Source: Streptomyces lateritius
GTDB lineage: Bacteria; Actinomycetota; Actinomycetes; Streptomycetales; Streptomycetaceae
Assembly (NCBI RefSeq): GCF_014649715.1
Contig: NZ_BMTO01000008.1
Coordinates: 186,001-250,000, forward strand
Direction of reading: 5' to 3'
Length of the DNA: 64,000 nucleotides
Made by a program: the position numbers and the translations under genes. The stretch's first letter is position 1; each line of letters opens with the position of its first letter. The notes under the pieces were generated by a model, which was not told the origin of the DNA, did not search any database, and was given only the letters and a program-made list of their open reading frames with translations. Positions 1 through 7,829 of this stretch are shown here, one piece after another.

Positions 1-1
1 G

Positions 2-220
2 CACAGCGAGGCCCACCCCGGACTGGACGGCCGGATCGAGGTGCTGAAGTTCGAGGACGGCACGGCCGTGGGCCGTTCCGAGGGCGCCTTCAACGGACGC
101 CCGGTCTCGGAACCGAAACAGCTGCGAATTCTTGAGCTGCGGTACGGCACCATCCGGGCGCAGGCGCTCACTCCAAGGGAGACGCTGGCCTTCATCGAGC
201 AATTGCTGGGAGAAACATGA
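2..220 (+). CDS. XRE-family regulator, DUF5753 C-terminus (5' truncated)
   Basis: The window opens inside this gene; 72 C-terminal residues are visible, ending in TGA at 218-220. The residues (VLKFEDGTAVGRSEGAF, then LRILELRYGTIRAQALTPRE) are typical of the DUF5753 ligand/partner-binding half of Streptomyces Scr1/WhiJ-like proteins, whose N-terminal half is an XRE helix-turn-helix DNA-binding domain, here outside the window. The stop overlaps the ATG of the downstream DUF397 gene (ATGA), so the two are translationally coupled, as is usual for these pairs. The family is known from developmental regulation and is sometimes described as toxin-antitoxin-like. The HTH half cannot be checked here. 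Confidence 0.75.
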   Translation, partial: HSEAHPGLDGRIEVLKFEDGTAVGRSEGAFNGRPVSEPKQLRILELRYGTIRAQALTPRETLAFIEQLLGET

Positions 221-408
221 TTCGCGAGCCCGAGCCGGAGTGGTTCAAGAGCAGCTACAGCAGCGGCACCGATGGCGAGTCCTGCGTCGAGGTCGCTACC
301 ACCCCTGCCACGATCCACGTCCGCGACTCCAAGGACGTCGAAGGCCCCCACCTCGCCTTTGCCCCCGGCGCCTGGGCCGGCTTCGTCTCGTACGCCTCCG
401 AGGGCTGA
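217..408 (+). CDS. DUF397 small partner protein
   Basis: A 63-residue protein with the DUF397 signature: a W-F-K-S-S-Y-S stretch at residues 9-15, then a Cys-Val-Glu segment, a VRDSK motif (35-39) and a C-terminal W-x-x-F. It overlaps the upstream DUF5753 gene by four bases and has a GGGAG ribosome site five bases before the ATG. DUF397 proteins almost always sit next to an XRE/DUF5753 regulator in Streptomyces and are thought to antagonise or co-regulate with it (WhiJ/Scr-like modules). The target is unknown. The family call is secure; the function is inferred from the family. Confidence 0.85.
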   Translation: MIREPEPEWFKSSYSSGTDGESCVEVATTPATIHVRDSKDVEGPHLAFAPGAWAGFVSYASEG

Positions 409-490
409 GTCTCCGCCGCCCGGCGAGCCTGAGGGCCGGCGGACCGGGCGCGTGCACCGCGCCACGGTCCACCGACCGGGCGGGACGCCG

Positions 491-1195
491 TCAGGGCTTC
501 GTCGGGAGTGCCCGGAGCAGGACCAGCTCGCGGACGTGCGAGGTGTCCAGCACGGCCAGGGAGCCCGTGACGCCGTCCAGGAGGACGACCTGACCGCTGT
601 TGTTGTGGGCGTAGACGAGGTTCCCGGTCACCTCCTGACCGCCGGCCTCACGGCGTACCCACACCAGCCCGCGTGTGTCCGGGCCCGGCCCGTGAAGGGC
701 CCTGATCACGTCGTTCCAGTCGTCCACCGGCACGTGCGTGAAGCCAGGGAAGTACCGGCGGTTCAGCCGGTCCCACCAGCCGGGGGCCTCATGGGCGGGG
801 CTCCAGGGCAGGGCGACCGACCGGTGCCCGCCGAGCGCGGAGTGCACGGCGGCCACGCAGCCGCGGGCGTTGATGCGGCGCGACTGGTTCCGGACACGGG
901 CGGCGGTTTCGCGTGACGGAGCCGGTTCCAGGTCCGCCAGCGGGGCGCTGGGGGCGGGGTGGAACGGCGAACTGCCGTCCTTCGGCACGACGAGCGAGGC
1001 CGCGAGCATGGGCGAGCGCGGGTACCCGGGCTGGGGGAGGGCCCGGCAGGACAGCAGCCAGGCCGTGCCGGTCTCGTGCACCGGCTGCGGTGCGGCGAGC
1101 TCGACGAGCCCGCCGTAGACCGCGCTGAGCCAGACGGGCGCCTGCTGAGTGGGGTGCGGCGTCCACGCCGAAGCCTCGAGTTCATCCGTCTGCAT
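491..1195 (-). CDS. Papain-fold (toxin glutamine deamidase-like) protein with YrhB-like N-terminus
   Basis: A 234-residue protein. Residues 1-90 (an ETGTAWL segment, then LVVPKDG and FHPAPS) resemble YrhB/Imm35-type domains. The C-terminal half carries a papain-like triad: Cys in INARGCVAAVHSAL, His in LVYAHNN and Asp in VVLLDG, the pattern of the Tox-PL/toxin glutamine deamidase family. The ATG at 1195 has GAGGTG six bases upstream and lies 17 bases after the ADP-ribosylglycohydrolase stop, so it is probably last in the toxin operon. It could be a second effector, an accessory immunity protein or a protein-modifying enzyme. There is no secretion signal. The fold call is by motif recognition only. 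Confidence 0.6.
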   Translation of the reverse strand: MQTDELEASAWTPHPTQQAPVWLSAVYGGLVELAAPQPVHETGTAWLLSCRALPQPGYPRSPMLAASLVVPKDGSSPFHPAPSAPLADLEPAPSRETAARVRNQSRRINARGCVAAVHSALGGHRSVALPWSPAHEAPGWWDRLNRRYFPGFTHVPVDDWNDVIRALHGPGPDTRGLVWVRREAGGQEVTGNLVYAHNNSGQVVLLDGVTGSLAVLDTSHVRELVLLRALPTKP

Positions 1196-1212
1196 GCCTT
1201 TCACCTCAGCGT

Positions 1213-2670
1213 TCAGGCATCCCAGAGGGAGCTCAGGGCTTTGATGCGATCCCGGTACTCCAGGACCGTGACCCACTCGTGCAGCCAGTAGTGGGTTCCG
1301 TGTTTGGCCCCGGCGAACGCGCCGGCGAGGGCGGCGATGGAGTCGGAGTCCCCTGACGAGTGCGCTCCTCGCATGATCGATCCGCGGGCATCGCCCTGGA
1401 CGAGGAGGAAGCAATACAGGGCCGTCGCCAGGGCTTCCTCGGCGACCCAACCGGGCCCGACCGCCTCGGAGGGATCCCGGTCCATCTCCCGGGCGCGGAG
1501 TGCGCCGGACACCTTGTCGAGGGCGCGCAGGCATTCGTCCCATCCGAATGCGATGTACGACGCGGGATCCGCCGCTCCTGCCTTGCGCCACAGGTCTCCG
1601 AGCCAGTCGGAGTGATAGTTGTGCCGCGACTCCTGCGCGTACGAGCGCAGCCGGGGGAGGAGGTCGTCCAGGGCGCAGCCCTGGGTGAGAAGCCAGATGA
1701 CGTGCGCCGTCAGGTCGCTGGCGGCGAGCGCGGTGGGGTGGCCGTGCGTCATGGCCGCCTGGAGCTGTGCGATGCCTGAGCGCTGCTCGGCCGACAGGCC
1801 GGGTACGAGGGCGACGGGAGCCACGCGCATGTTCGCGCCGCAGCCCTTGGAGCTGATGACCGTGGCGTCCTGCCACGGGATGCCACGCTCCAGGGCGGCG
1901 CAGGCGTTCAGACAGGTCTGACCGGGCGCGCGGTTGTTGTCCGGGGAGCGCAGCCAGGCCACGAGGTGCCTGCGCAGGGCCGCCTCGACTTGGGTGGGGG
2001 TGACGGGCTGCGCCGCCCCCCAGCGCCCTCCCGTCTCGTGGGGACTCGTCGTGACGTCCGCCAGGGCTTCCCCGACGGCAAGTGTCATCTGGGTGTCGTC
2101 GGTCACCCGCACGATGTCGCCGGGGGAGAGGGGCATCTCCATCCTGTGCCAGGGGCCGAACGTGGCGCTGATCTGTTCCATGGTCAGGAACTCGGTGGGG
2201 TAGCCCATGGCGTCACCGAGTGCGAGGCCGAGCAGTACCCCCCTCGCCGCGGGCCACGGACGCTCCCTGGGAGGCCACCCGGCAAGGTCTCTGACCGCGT
2301 CGGAATTCGGAGCCTCGGCAGCGGAGCCCGGTACGACGTGGCTGTGGGCGAGCGGGTTCCGGGTCATCTCGGCCAGTGCTTCCGAGGGCGCAAGGCCACG
2401 TGCCTTGGCGTCGCGCAGCCGCTCGATCCACTCTGAGCCCCTGGGGGCGACAGCCCTGGGACGGATCCAGTCGGCGGCGTCGTCCTCGTCGTTGATCCAC
2501 ACATAGCCGATCACCGCCCCACTGGAATTCGCCACGGCGACGTACTCGACGGGTCTGCTGGTTCGGGAGACGTATTCCGGAGGTCCGGTGGAAATCAAGG
2601 GGCCTTCGTCCAGGATGTGCGGCGGGGTTGTTCGCTTGACGAAGCGAAGTGCTTCCTTCTTGTCGTTCAT
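1213..2670 (-). CDS. ADP-ribosylglycohydrolase with N-terminal extension, probable immunity protein
   Basis: A 485-residue protein. The core from about residue 142 (ARGVLLGLALGDAMG) has the ADP-ribosylhydrolase (ARH/DraG) metal motifs: TDDTQM at 190-195, GANMRVAP near 278-285 and GDSDSIAALAGA near 440-451, whose aspartates bind the two Mg ions. The family removes ADP-ribose from modified protein side chains. Residues 1-140 form an extension of unrecognised fold. The ATG at 2670 has AAGGA eight bases upstream; the in-frame start at 2721 would run into the toxin gene and is rejected. It lies 14 bases downstream of an ADP-ribosyltransferase toxin, so the likely role is cytoplasmic immunity by reversing the modification, as for Tri1 against Tre1. 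Confidence 0.85.
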   Translation of the reverse strand: MNDKKEALRFVKRTTPPHILDEGPLISTGPPEYVSRTSRPVEYVAVANSSGAVIGYVWINDEDDAADWIRPRAVAPRGSEWIERLRDAKARGLAPSEALAEMTRNPLAHSHVVPGSAAEAPNSDAVRDLAGWPPRERPWPAARGVLLGLALGDAMGYPTEFLTMEQISATFGPWHRMEMPLSPGDIVRVTDDTQMTLAVGEALADVTTSPHETGGRWGAAQPVTPTQVEAALRRHLVAWLRSPDNNRAPGQTCLNACAALERGIPWQDATVISSKGCGANMRVAPVALVPGLSAEQRSGIAQLQAAMTHGHPTALAASDLTAHVIWLLTQGCALDDLLPRLRSYAQESRHNYHSDWLGDLWRKAGAADPASYIAFGWDECLRALDKVSGALRAREMDRDPSEAVGPGWVAEEALATALYCFLLVQGDARGSIMRGAHSSGDSDSIAALAGAFAGAKHGTHYWLHEWVTVLEYRDRIKALSSLWDA

Positions 2671-2684
2671 TCGCGGATTCCTTC

Positions 2685-4946
2685 TCAATTCCTGGGAAGA
2701 ATTTCCCCGTAGATCTGCCACTGGCCGTTTTCGTCCTCGAAGGCCCGTGTCACCCTGTAGCTCGTGCCTCGCCCGAGCAGCAGTTCCCGCTCACCCATGC
2801 CGTAATGGCTGACCTTCTCCAACCACAGGGCATCGGTCCCTTCGGGGACACGCAGGTGGAGAATGCCCTTCATGTCCGCGAAGGCCGCTACGGGGTGATC
2901 GCCGAGGGATGTGGACATATAGGCCGGGTCGGTCTCCGTCCTCCCCACCAGTTTGGCAGGATCGTCGACACCGTAGTGGCCCACCCCTTGCCCGCGAACC
3001 ACCATGACGTCCTCCGCCAGCGGGCGGCCGGCGAGACCCTTGTCGACCTCCTCGATGTTATGGAGGACATCCGGGGTGCCCAGGTCGGGATTCCCCCTGA
3101 GGTATCCGTTCATCTCCTTGTAGGTGGCGTAACGGGGATCCGCGCCTCCGAGGTGGTCGTCCGAGTAATCGAGGAGCGACTTCTTGGTCGGGTCCGGAAG
3201 ACCGCTCGCGTACTCGTTCCAGTGGTCCCGACCGTAGGCGATCGCGTCATTGCTGTCGGGGAAAGAAACCGCACCATCGCTCAGTTCGGCGGAGGCAACC
3301 TGGTGCTTCTGTTCGATGCTGAGACCGTCGAACTCGTCCGCCGAAACGTGCGGCTCGTACGTGAAACCACTGTCCGCGTGCCCGCCCGGCCCGTCATTGA
3401 CCCCCTGAATCTCCGGATACTGATCGTCCAGGAACTCCTGAGCCGTCTTGCCGTCCACCGAATCCGCGTGGACGGCCCCCTCGTCCACCTGGTCCGTGGC
3501 CTGGGCCAGGCCGTCCCAGTCCTTGCCGGCGGCCGCGTTGTCGGCGGCGCCCGTCGGTGTCGAGGGGGTGGCCGCGTCGTCGGCCAAGCCCGTTGGAGTC
3601 GGGTGGGCGGCCGCGGAGGCGTCGTCGATCGTCCAGCCCGGGGGGAGCTGGGAGACCGCGTTGTCGGACGCACCGGCCGGCGGCCACTGAGGGGGCGGGT
3701 TGTCCACCAGACCCGTCGGAGGCGTGCCCGCGGCGTCGTCGCCGTACTTCAGGCCGTTCCTCGTCACCGGGTTCGTCGCCGCCGCCTCCAGGCCCTCCCT
3801 GGCCGCGGCCCGCACGCCGCCGCCGGCGAGGCCCGTGCCCTTCGTGCCGAAGAGTTCCGGGATGAGGCGGCCGAGGAACTCGGCCGGGTCCTTCTTGAAG
3901 CCCTCCACCGCGGCTGTCACGACACGCTCGGGGTGGGCGACCGTGGAGACCAGGCCGGAGAGCGTCATCGAGACGTTCTGCATGTACGCGGCCGGGTGCG
4001 TCAGGTTGTACGGGTCGGCCGGGTTGAGGCCGCGGACGAAGTTGAGCAGCCCCGCCGTTCCCTTGAGGGCGCCGCCCACCACGTGGGTCAGCTCCATGTT
4101 GTACGCCTGGTATCCGTCGACGACGTTGTCGGTCAGGCGCTCGAGGGGCGGAGGTTCGGCCGGGGCGTGGGCCAGGGCCTTCTCCACCCTGGCCTGGGCG
4201 TCCGTCGCGGCGGTGTTCCGCTGCTCGCGGGCGTGGGCGAGCAGCGCCTTGGCCTCCTCGACGAGCGCCTTCGCGGCCTCCTCCGCCCTGACGGCCTCTG
4301 GGTCCTTCGCGGCGTCCGCGTCCTTGGCGGCCGCGGCCGCGACCGCCGCCTTGACCTCCCCCTCGGCGCGCTTGCCCTGGCGGTACAGGTCGATCGCGTC
4401 GTACGCCATGCCCTGCGCCCACTTCACGGTGTGCGCGTACGCCTCCAGCGCGGCGGCAGCCCCCTCGCACGCGTCCGCCGCGTGCAGCCACTTCGTCGGG
4501 TGCACGCCGAACTTCTCGCGGAAGGCGTCGCCGCCCACGCCCTTCCAGCGCGAGGAGTCGACCTTCCTCATGCCCTGGCCGACCTTCTCGAAAGCCGCCC
4601 GGAAGTCCTTCAGGTGCGCCGCGCTCTCGAGGATCTTCGTGGGGTTGCCCCGGATGAGCTCGTTCGCCTCCTCGGTCTGGCCGAGCTGCTTCTCGCCGGG
4701 GGTCGCGCCGAGGTTCGACGCGACACCGTCACCCCAGTCCGTGACCACGTCGGCGGCCCCGTGCAGACCGTAGGAATCGAGGCGATCGCCAGCCTTGTCG
4801 GTCGCCCAGTCGACGGTCTCGCCCAGCGCCTTCTTGCCGGAGTCGATGCCGTCCTCGATGGCGCCGAGGCCTTCGTTGATGCCGTCCTCGATGCCCTTGC
4901 CCAGGTCACCGATGCCGTTGCCGATGTCGTCGAGCAGGCCGCCCAT
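2685..4946 (-). CDS. Polymorphic toxin: T7SS-type N-terminus, ADP-ribosyltransferase C-terminus
   Basis: A 753-residue protein. Residues 1-60 are glycine/acidic amphipathic repeats; about 95-190 match the helical 'putative T7SS secretion signal' module of actinobacterial toxins, with a WKG (WxG) turn at 134-136; about 200-250 are Ala/Glu-rich coiled coil. A Pro/Ala/Asp-rich linker (about 440-540) leads to a C-terminal ART domain of the R-S-E class: Arg651 (VVRG), STS at 678-680 and ExE at 719-721. This is the arrangement of arginine-directed mono-ADP-ribosyltransferases. The ATG shares one base with the upstream stop (TGATG). Probable interbacterial toxin exported by type VII secretion; the target is unknown. 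Confidence 0.85.
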   Translation of the reverse strand: MGGLLDDIGNGIGDLGKGIEDGINEGLGAIEDGIDSGKKALGETVDWATDKAGDRLDSYGLHGAADVVTDWGDGVASNLGATPGEKQLGQTEEANELIRGNPTKILESAAHLKDFRAAFEKVGQGMRKVDSSRWKGVGGDAFREKFGVHPTKWLHAADACEGAAAALEAYAHTVKWAQGMAYDAIDLYRQGKRAEGEVKAAVAAAAAKDADAAKDPEAVRAEEAAKALVEEAKALLAHAREQRNTAATDAQARVEKALAHAPAEPPPLERLTDNVVDGYQAYNMELTHVVGGALKGTAGLLNFVRGLNPADPYNLTHPAAYMQNVSMTLSGLVSTVAHPERVVTAAVEGFKKDPAEFLGRLIPELFGTKGTGLAGGGVRAAAREGLEAAATNPVTRNGLKYGDDAAGTPPTGLVDNPPPQWPPAGASDNAVSQLPPGWTIDDASAAAHPTPTGLADDAATPSTPTGAADNAAAGKDWDGLAQATDQVDEGAVHADSVDGKTAQEFLDDQYPEIQGVNDGPGGHADSGFTYEPHVSADEFDGLSIEQKHQVASAELSDGAVSFPDSNDAIAYGRDHWNEYASGLPDPTKKSLLDYSDDHLGGADPRYATYKEMNGYLRGNPDLGTPDVLHNIEEVDKGLAGRPLAEDVMVVRGQGVGHYGVDDPAKLVGRTETDPAYMSTSLGDHPVAAFADMKGILHLRVPEGTDALWLEKVSHYGMGERELLLGRGTSYRVTRAFEDENGQWQIYGEILPRN

Positions 4947-5641
4947 CAGCCCTGGTCGCCCCTCTGCTGCTGGGGCGGCACGCCCTGCTGCTGCTGCTGG
5001 GCGGCGGCGGCCCGCTCCTCCGGCGACGGCCCGAACATGTCGTCGAGCGCCGCCTCGTACTGCGCGTCGGTGACGCCGGCCATCGAGGCGCTGTTCTGCG
5101 GGCCCAGGCCGGGCAGACCGACTGTCTGGGAGGTCATCAGATCGCGCCCGGCGTCCTTCCAGCCCTGAGCCGAGTTGGCCCGCGCCTCGTCGAAGGACTC
5201 CTTGCTGTAGTCCACGCCGCCGAGGTACCCGGACGTGGCGATGTCGCCCCACCCCTGCTTCGTGACCTCGTCCTCGGACGCGTACGGATTGCCGATGGCC
5301 GCGTTGGTCACGATCTTGAACGTGCCCTCCAGGTACTGCTCGGTCTCGTGGTACGTACCGGCCGACAGGCCCGTCGCCACGGCGAACGTGTTGCCCTCGT
5401 TGATCAGGGCGCGCACGCCCCACTCCCAGCGTTCGCAGAACGACGAGAACGTCCCCGTCAGCCCTTCGTGGCCCAGTGCCAGGCCGGGGAGTGCGATGGC
5501 GCCGAAGCCGCGTCCTTCCCCCGCCATGCTGTCCATGCCGAGCTCCTTCAGCTCGCCCAGCGCCAGCGTCAGGCCGTTCGCGATCTCGTCCAGTCCGCTC
5601 GTGGCCAGGTCCTTGCCGGCCTCGCCCCCGCCCCCGCTCAT
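4946..5641 (-). CDS. WXG-like helical protein of the T7SS toxin operon
   Basis: A 231-residue, mostly helical protein with no Sec signal or membrane segment. It has a GLTLALGELKELG helix, a central FCERWEWGVRALI segment (residues about 67-79) recalling the WXG turn, LSAGTYHETEQYLEGT, and a Gln-rich tail. Such proteins accompany T7SS toxins in Streptomyces and are usually annotated as hypothetical; a role as co-secreted partner or ESX-type chaperone of the downstream toxin is inferred. It overlaps the SseB gene by four bases (ATGA) and the toxin gene by one, so all three are translationally coupled. No specific family name is claimed. Confidence 0.65.
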   Translation of the reverse strand: MSGGGGEAGKDLATSGLDEIANGLTLALGELKELGMDSMAGEGRGFGAIALPGLALGHEGLTGTFSSFCERWEWGVRALINEGNTFAVATGLSAGTYHETEQYLEGTFKIVTNAAIGNPYASEDEVTKQGWGDIATSGYLGGVDYSKESFDEARANSAQGWKDAGRDLMTSQTVGLPGLGPQNSASMAGVTDAQYEAALDDMFGPSPEERAAAAQQQQQGVPPQQQRGDQG

Positions 5642-6279
5642 CGTGCCGCCCCCCACTCGTCGGCTCCCGCGACGCCCTTGTCCACCGCCGCCGATTCCGG
5701 TACGACCCCGGTCACCGGCGGAAACAGCACCGCGTGCTCCGCGCCGTCCGCCGCGTCCAGGGCCACCCCGCACGGCACCCCCGCGCTCGGCACGGCCACG
5801 TCCAGCAGCCGAGCCCCGAGCACCGTCTCGTACTCCCACTCCGCGCCGCCCTCGCCCCGGGCGAGGGCGTACCGGGCCAGCGCCGACTCGTCGGAGAACG
5901 CGAGGATCCACCGCACGCCGCCGAAGTCGACGGTCAGCCAGGCCTGGTCCCGGCGCGGTACGAGCACCGCCCTCGTACGGAAGATCTCCAGGACCGCCGC
6001 GAACTCGCGTCGCCGGGACTCCGCCTCCGCGTCCTGCGGCGCACCCGGCTCCCCCGGGCGATGCGCACCGGGGGACGAGGGCGACGGAGCGGGCCCGCGC
6101 GTGTCAGGAGGGGGCGGGGGAGACCACCCCGGGGGAGACCACCCCACGGCCGGCGGATCCGGCGCGCCCGCGTCGGTCGCCCGCGCCGGCGCGCCCTGAG
6201 GTTCGACGGGCATGTCTGCGTAGTCAGCGAGCCGAGACCGCCGTATCGGCGTGTCCGAGCCGCCCCCGAGATCGATCAA
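5638..6279 (-). CDS. SseB-domain protein
   Basis: A 213-residue protein. The N-terminal 90 residues are a Pro/Gly-rich disordered stretch; the remainder is an SseB N-terminal-type domain (an RTRAVLVPRRDQAWLTV strand, GVRWILAFSDESALARYA, VLGARLLDVAVPSAG, GVVPESAAVD). SseB-family proteins are common in actinobacterial toxin/T7SS loci; their exact role there is not established. The start is taken as TTG at 6279, with AAGG ending about eight bases upstream; the first in-frame ATG (6213) has no ribosome site. It is the first gene of the toxin operon, so its promoter should lie in the 6280-6500 region that also feeds the divergent S10 operon. Confidence 0.7.
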   Translation of the reverse strand: MIDLGGGSDTPIRRSRLADYADMPVEPQGAPARATDAGAPDPPAVGWSPPGWSPPPPPDTRGPAPSPSSPGAHRPGEPGAPQDAEAESRRREFAAVLEIFRTRAVLVPRRDQAWLTVDFGGVRWILAFSDESALARYALARGEGGAEWEYETVLGARLLDVAVPSAGVPCGVALDAADGAEHAVLFPPVTGVVPESAAVDKGVAGADEWGAAR

Positions 6280-6459
6280 CGCGACACCTTGGCACAGCGA
6301 CGGAAGCCGTCACCACTCGCGCGGCGGCAATCCGCACATGCCCGGCATGTCGTGCGGGCGTGTGCGAAGAGGTGTGGGGGCGCCGTGTACGTCGGTGGAG
6401 CAGCCGGGGAGGTCCGTGCCCGCACCGCCCGGCGGCGGGTGGGGGACGTGTCGACCCCA

Positions 6460-6855
6460 GGTTTGATCTCCGTCACGTCCGGGGTACTCTCTTCGGCCCG
6501 ATTGGCCATCTCCGCACCCCGTATGGCAGACTGTCGGGGTTGCTCGGTTGAGTGCCGATGCTGCGCGCCTCCCGCCGGGAGGACCGGAAGCGAGTCCCAC
6601 AGTACTCGTCGCCCCTTCTCAGGGGCGGACGTACGGGAATCTTCCGGGAAGCGTCAGCGGGGCGCCGACCAGGCACCCGGTGGGTGTTCCACCCCCGGTT
6701 CCGCGGGTTTGTGGGCCCGTACCCCCTTGGTTGGGAAATCCTTCGGGACTTCTGCGTAGAGGGAGTGCGACACGCCCGACCGCGTGGGTCGGAGGAGGAG
6801 TCAAGAGAACCCCCGGGTTCCGGAGCGTTACGAGAGACAGGACTACTGAGTAGCC
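6460..6855 (+). promoter_or_regulatory. S10 operon promoter/leader region
   Basis: The 576-base gap 6280-6855 holds no gene. The part before rpsJ folds into several hairpins: CCTCCC-GCC-GGGAGG (6568-6582), a CGCCCCT/AGGGGCG stem (6610-6627) and GGTGG/CCACC (6679-6693). A long structured leader is expected for an S10 operon, which in many bacteria is autoregulated by ribosomal protein L4. The weak pair TTGATC (6463-6468) and TACTCT (6485-6490), 16 bases apart, is one possible promoter. The start of transcription was not determined, and the ribosome site of rpsJ itself is weak. Confidence 0.4.
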
Positions 6856-7164
6856 ATGGCGGGACAGAAGATCCGCATCCGGCTCAAGGCCTACGACCAC
6901 GAGGTCATCGACTCCTCGGCGAAGAAGATCGTCGAGACGGTGACCCGCACTGGTGCGTCGGTCGCGGGCCCGGTGCCGCTGCCCACTGAGAAGAACGTGT
7001 ACTGCGTCATCAAGTCGCCGCACAAGTACAAGGACTCGCGCGAGCACTTCGAGATGCGCACGCACAAGCGCCTCATCGACATCCTCGACCCCACGCCGAA
7101 GACGGTTGACTCGCTCATGCGCCTCGACCTCCCGGCGGGCGTCGACATCGAGATCAAGCTCTGA
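6856..7164 (+). CDS. rpsJ: 30S ribosomal protein uS10
   Basis: A 102-residue S10, full length (QKIRIRLKAYDHEVIDSSAKKIVETV at the start, LMRLDLPAGVDIEIKL at the end). It is a 3' domain protein of the 30S head and, as NusE, also takes part in transcription antitermination. It is the first gene of the S10-spc-alpha superoperon and is preceded by a long structured leader. The Shine-Dalgarno is poor (AGGA about 14 bases before the ATG), which may make translation depend on leader structure. Confidence 0.98.
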   Translation: MAGQKIRIRLKAYDHEVIDSSAKKIVETVTRTGASVAGPVPLPTEKNVYCVIKSPHKYKDSREHFEMRTHKRLIDILDPTPKTVDSLMRLDLPAGVDIEIKL

Positions 7165-7177
7165 GGTGACGCGCGAG

Positions 7178-7822
7178 ATGGCTAAGAACATTAAGGGCGT
7201 CCTGGGCGAGAAGCTCGGCATGACCCAGGTCTGGGACGAGAACAACCGGGTTGTCCCGGTGACCGTCGTCAAGGCCGGGCCCTGCGTCGTCACCCAGGTG
7301 CGCACCAACGACAACGACGGCTACGAGTCGGTCCAGATCGCCTTCGGCGAGATCGACCCGCGCAAGGTGAACAAGCCCCTCAAGGGCCACTTCGCCAAGG
7401 CCGACGTCACCCCGCGCCGCCACCTGGTGGAGCTGCGTACCGCTGACGCCAGCGAGTACACGCTCGGCCAGGAGATCACCGCTGCCGTGTTCGAGTCGGG
7501 CGTCAAGGTCGACGTCACCGGCAAGAGCAAGGGCAAGGGCTTCGCCGGTGTCATGAAGCGTCACAACTTCAAGGGCCTCGGCGCCGGTCACGGCACCCAG
7601 CGCAAGCACCGCTCGCCCGGTTCCATCGGTGGCTGCGCCACCCCGGGCCGCGTGTTCAAGGGCCTCCGCATGGCGGGCCGCATGGGCAACGAGCGGGTCA
7701 CCACCCAGAACCTGACCGTCCACGCCGTTGACGCGGAGAAGGGTCTGCTGCTCATCAAGGGCGCGGTCCCCGGCCCGAACGGTGGCCTCGTCCTGGTCCG
7801 TACCGCGGCCAAGGGGGTTTGA
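7178..7822 (+). CDS. rplC: 50S ribosomal protein uL3
   Basis: A 214-residue L3, one of the first proteins to assemble on 23S rRNA, with its long loop reaching towards the peptidyl-transferase centre (the KGKGFAGVMKRHNFKG...HG segment around 115-140 is diagnostic). The ATG at 7178 follows rpsJ by 13 bases with GAGGTGA upstream. The reading frame is open upstream inside rpsJ, but MAKNIKGVLGEKLGM is the family start. Confidence 0.98.
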   Translation: MAKNIKGVLGEKLGMTQVWDENNRVVPVTVVKAGPCVVTQVRTNDNDGYESVQIAFGEIDPRKVNKPLKGHFAKADVTPRRHLVELRTADASEYTLGQEITAAVFESGVKVDVTGKSKGKGFAGVMKRHNFKGLGAGHGTQRKHRSPGSIGGCATPGRVFKGLRMAGRMGNERVTTQNLTVHAVDAEKGLLLIKGAVPGPNGGLVLVRTAAKGV

Positions 7823-7829
7823 GGAACCG

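Noticed and set aside
2671..2721. Earlier start (2721) for the ADP-ribosylglycohydrolase
   Set aside because: It would overlap the toxin's end by 37 bases and lacks a ribosome site, whereas 2670 has AAGGA at the right distance.
2649..5168. An 839-codon open frame on the plus strand opposite the toxin gene
   Set aside because: It is a shadow: high GC keeps the antisense frame open. The minus-strand reading has domain motifs and ribosome sites; this one has none.
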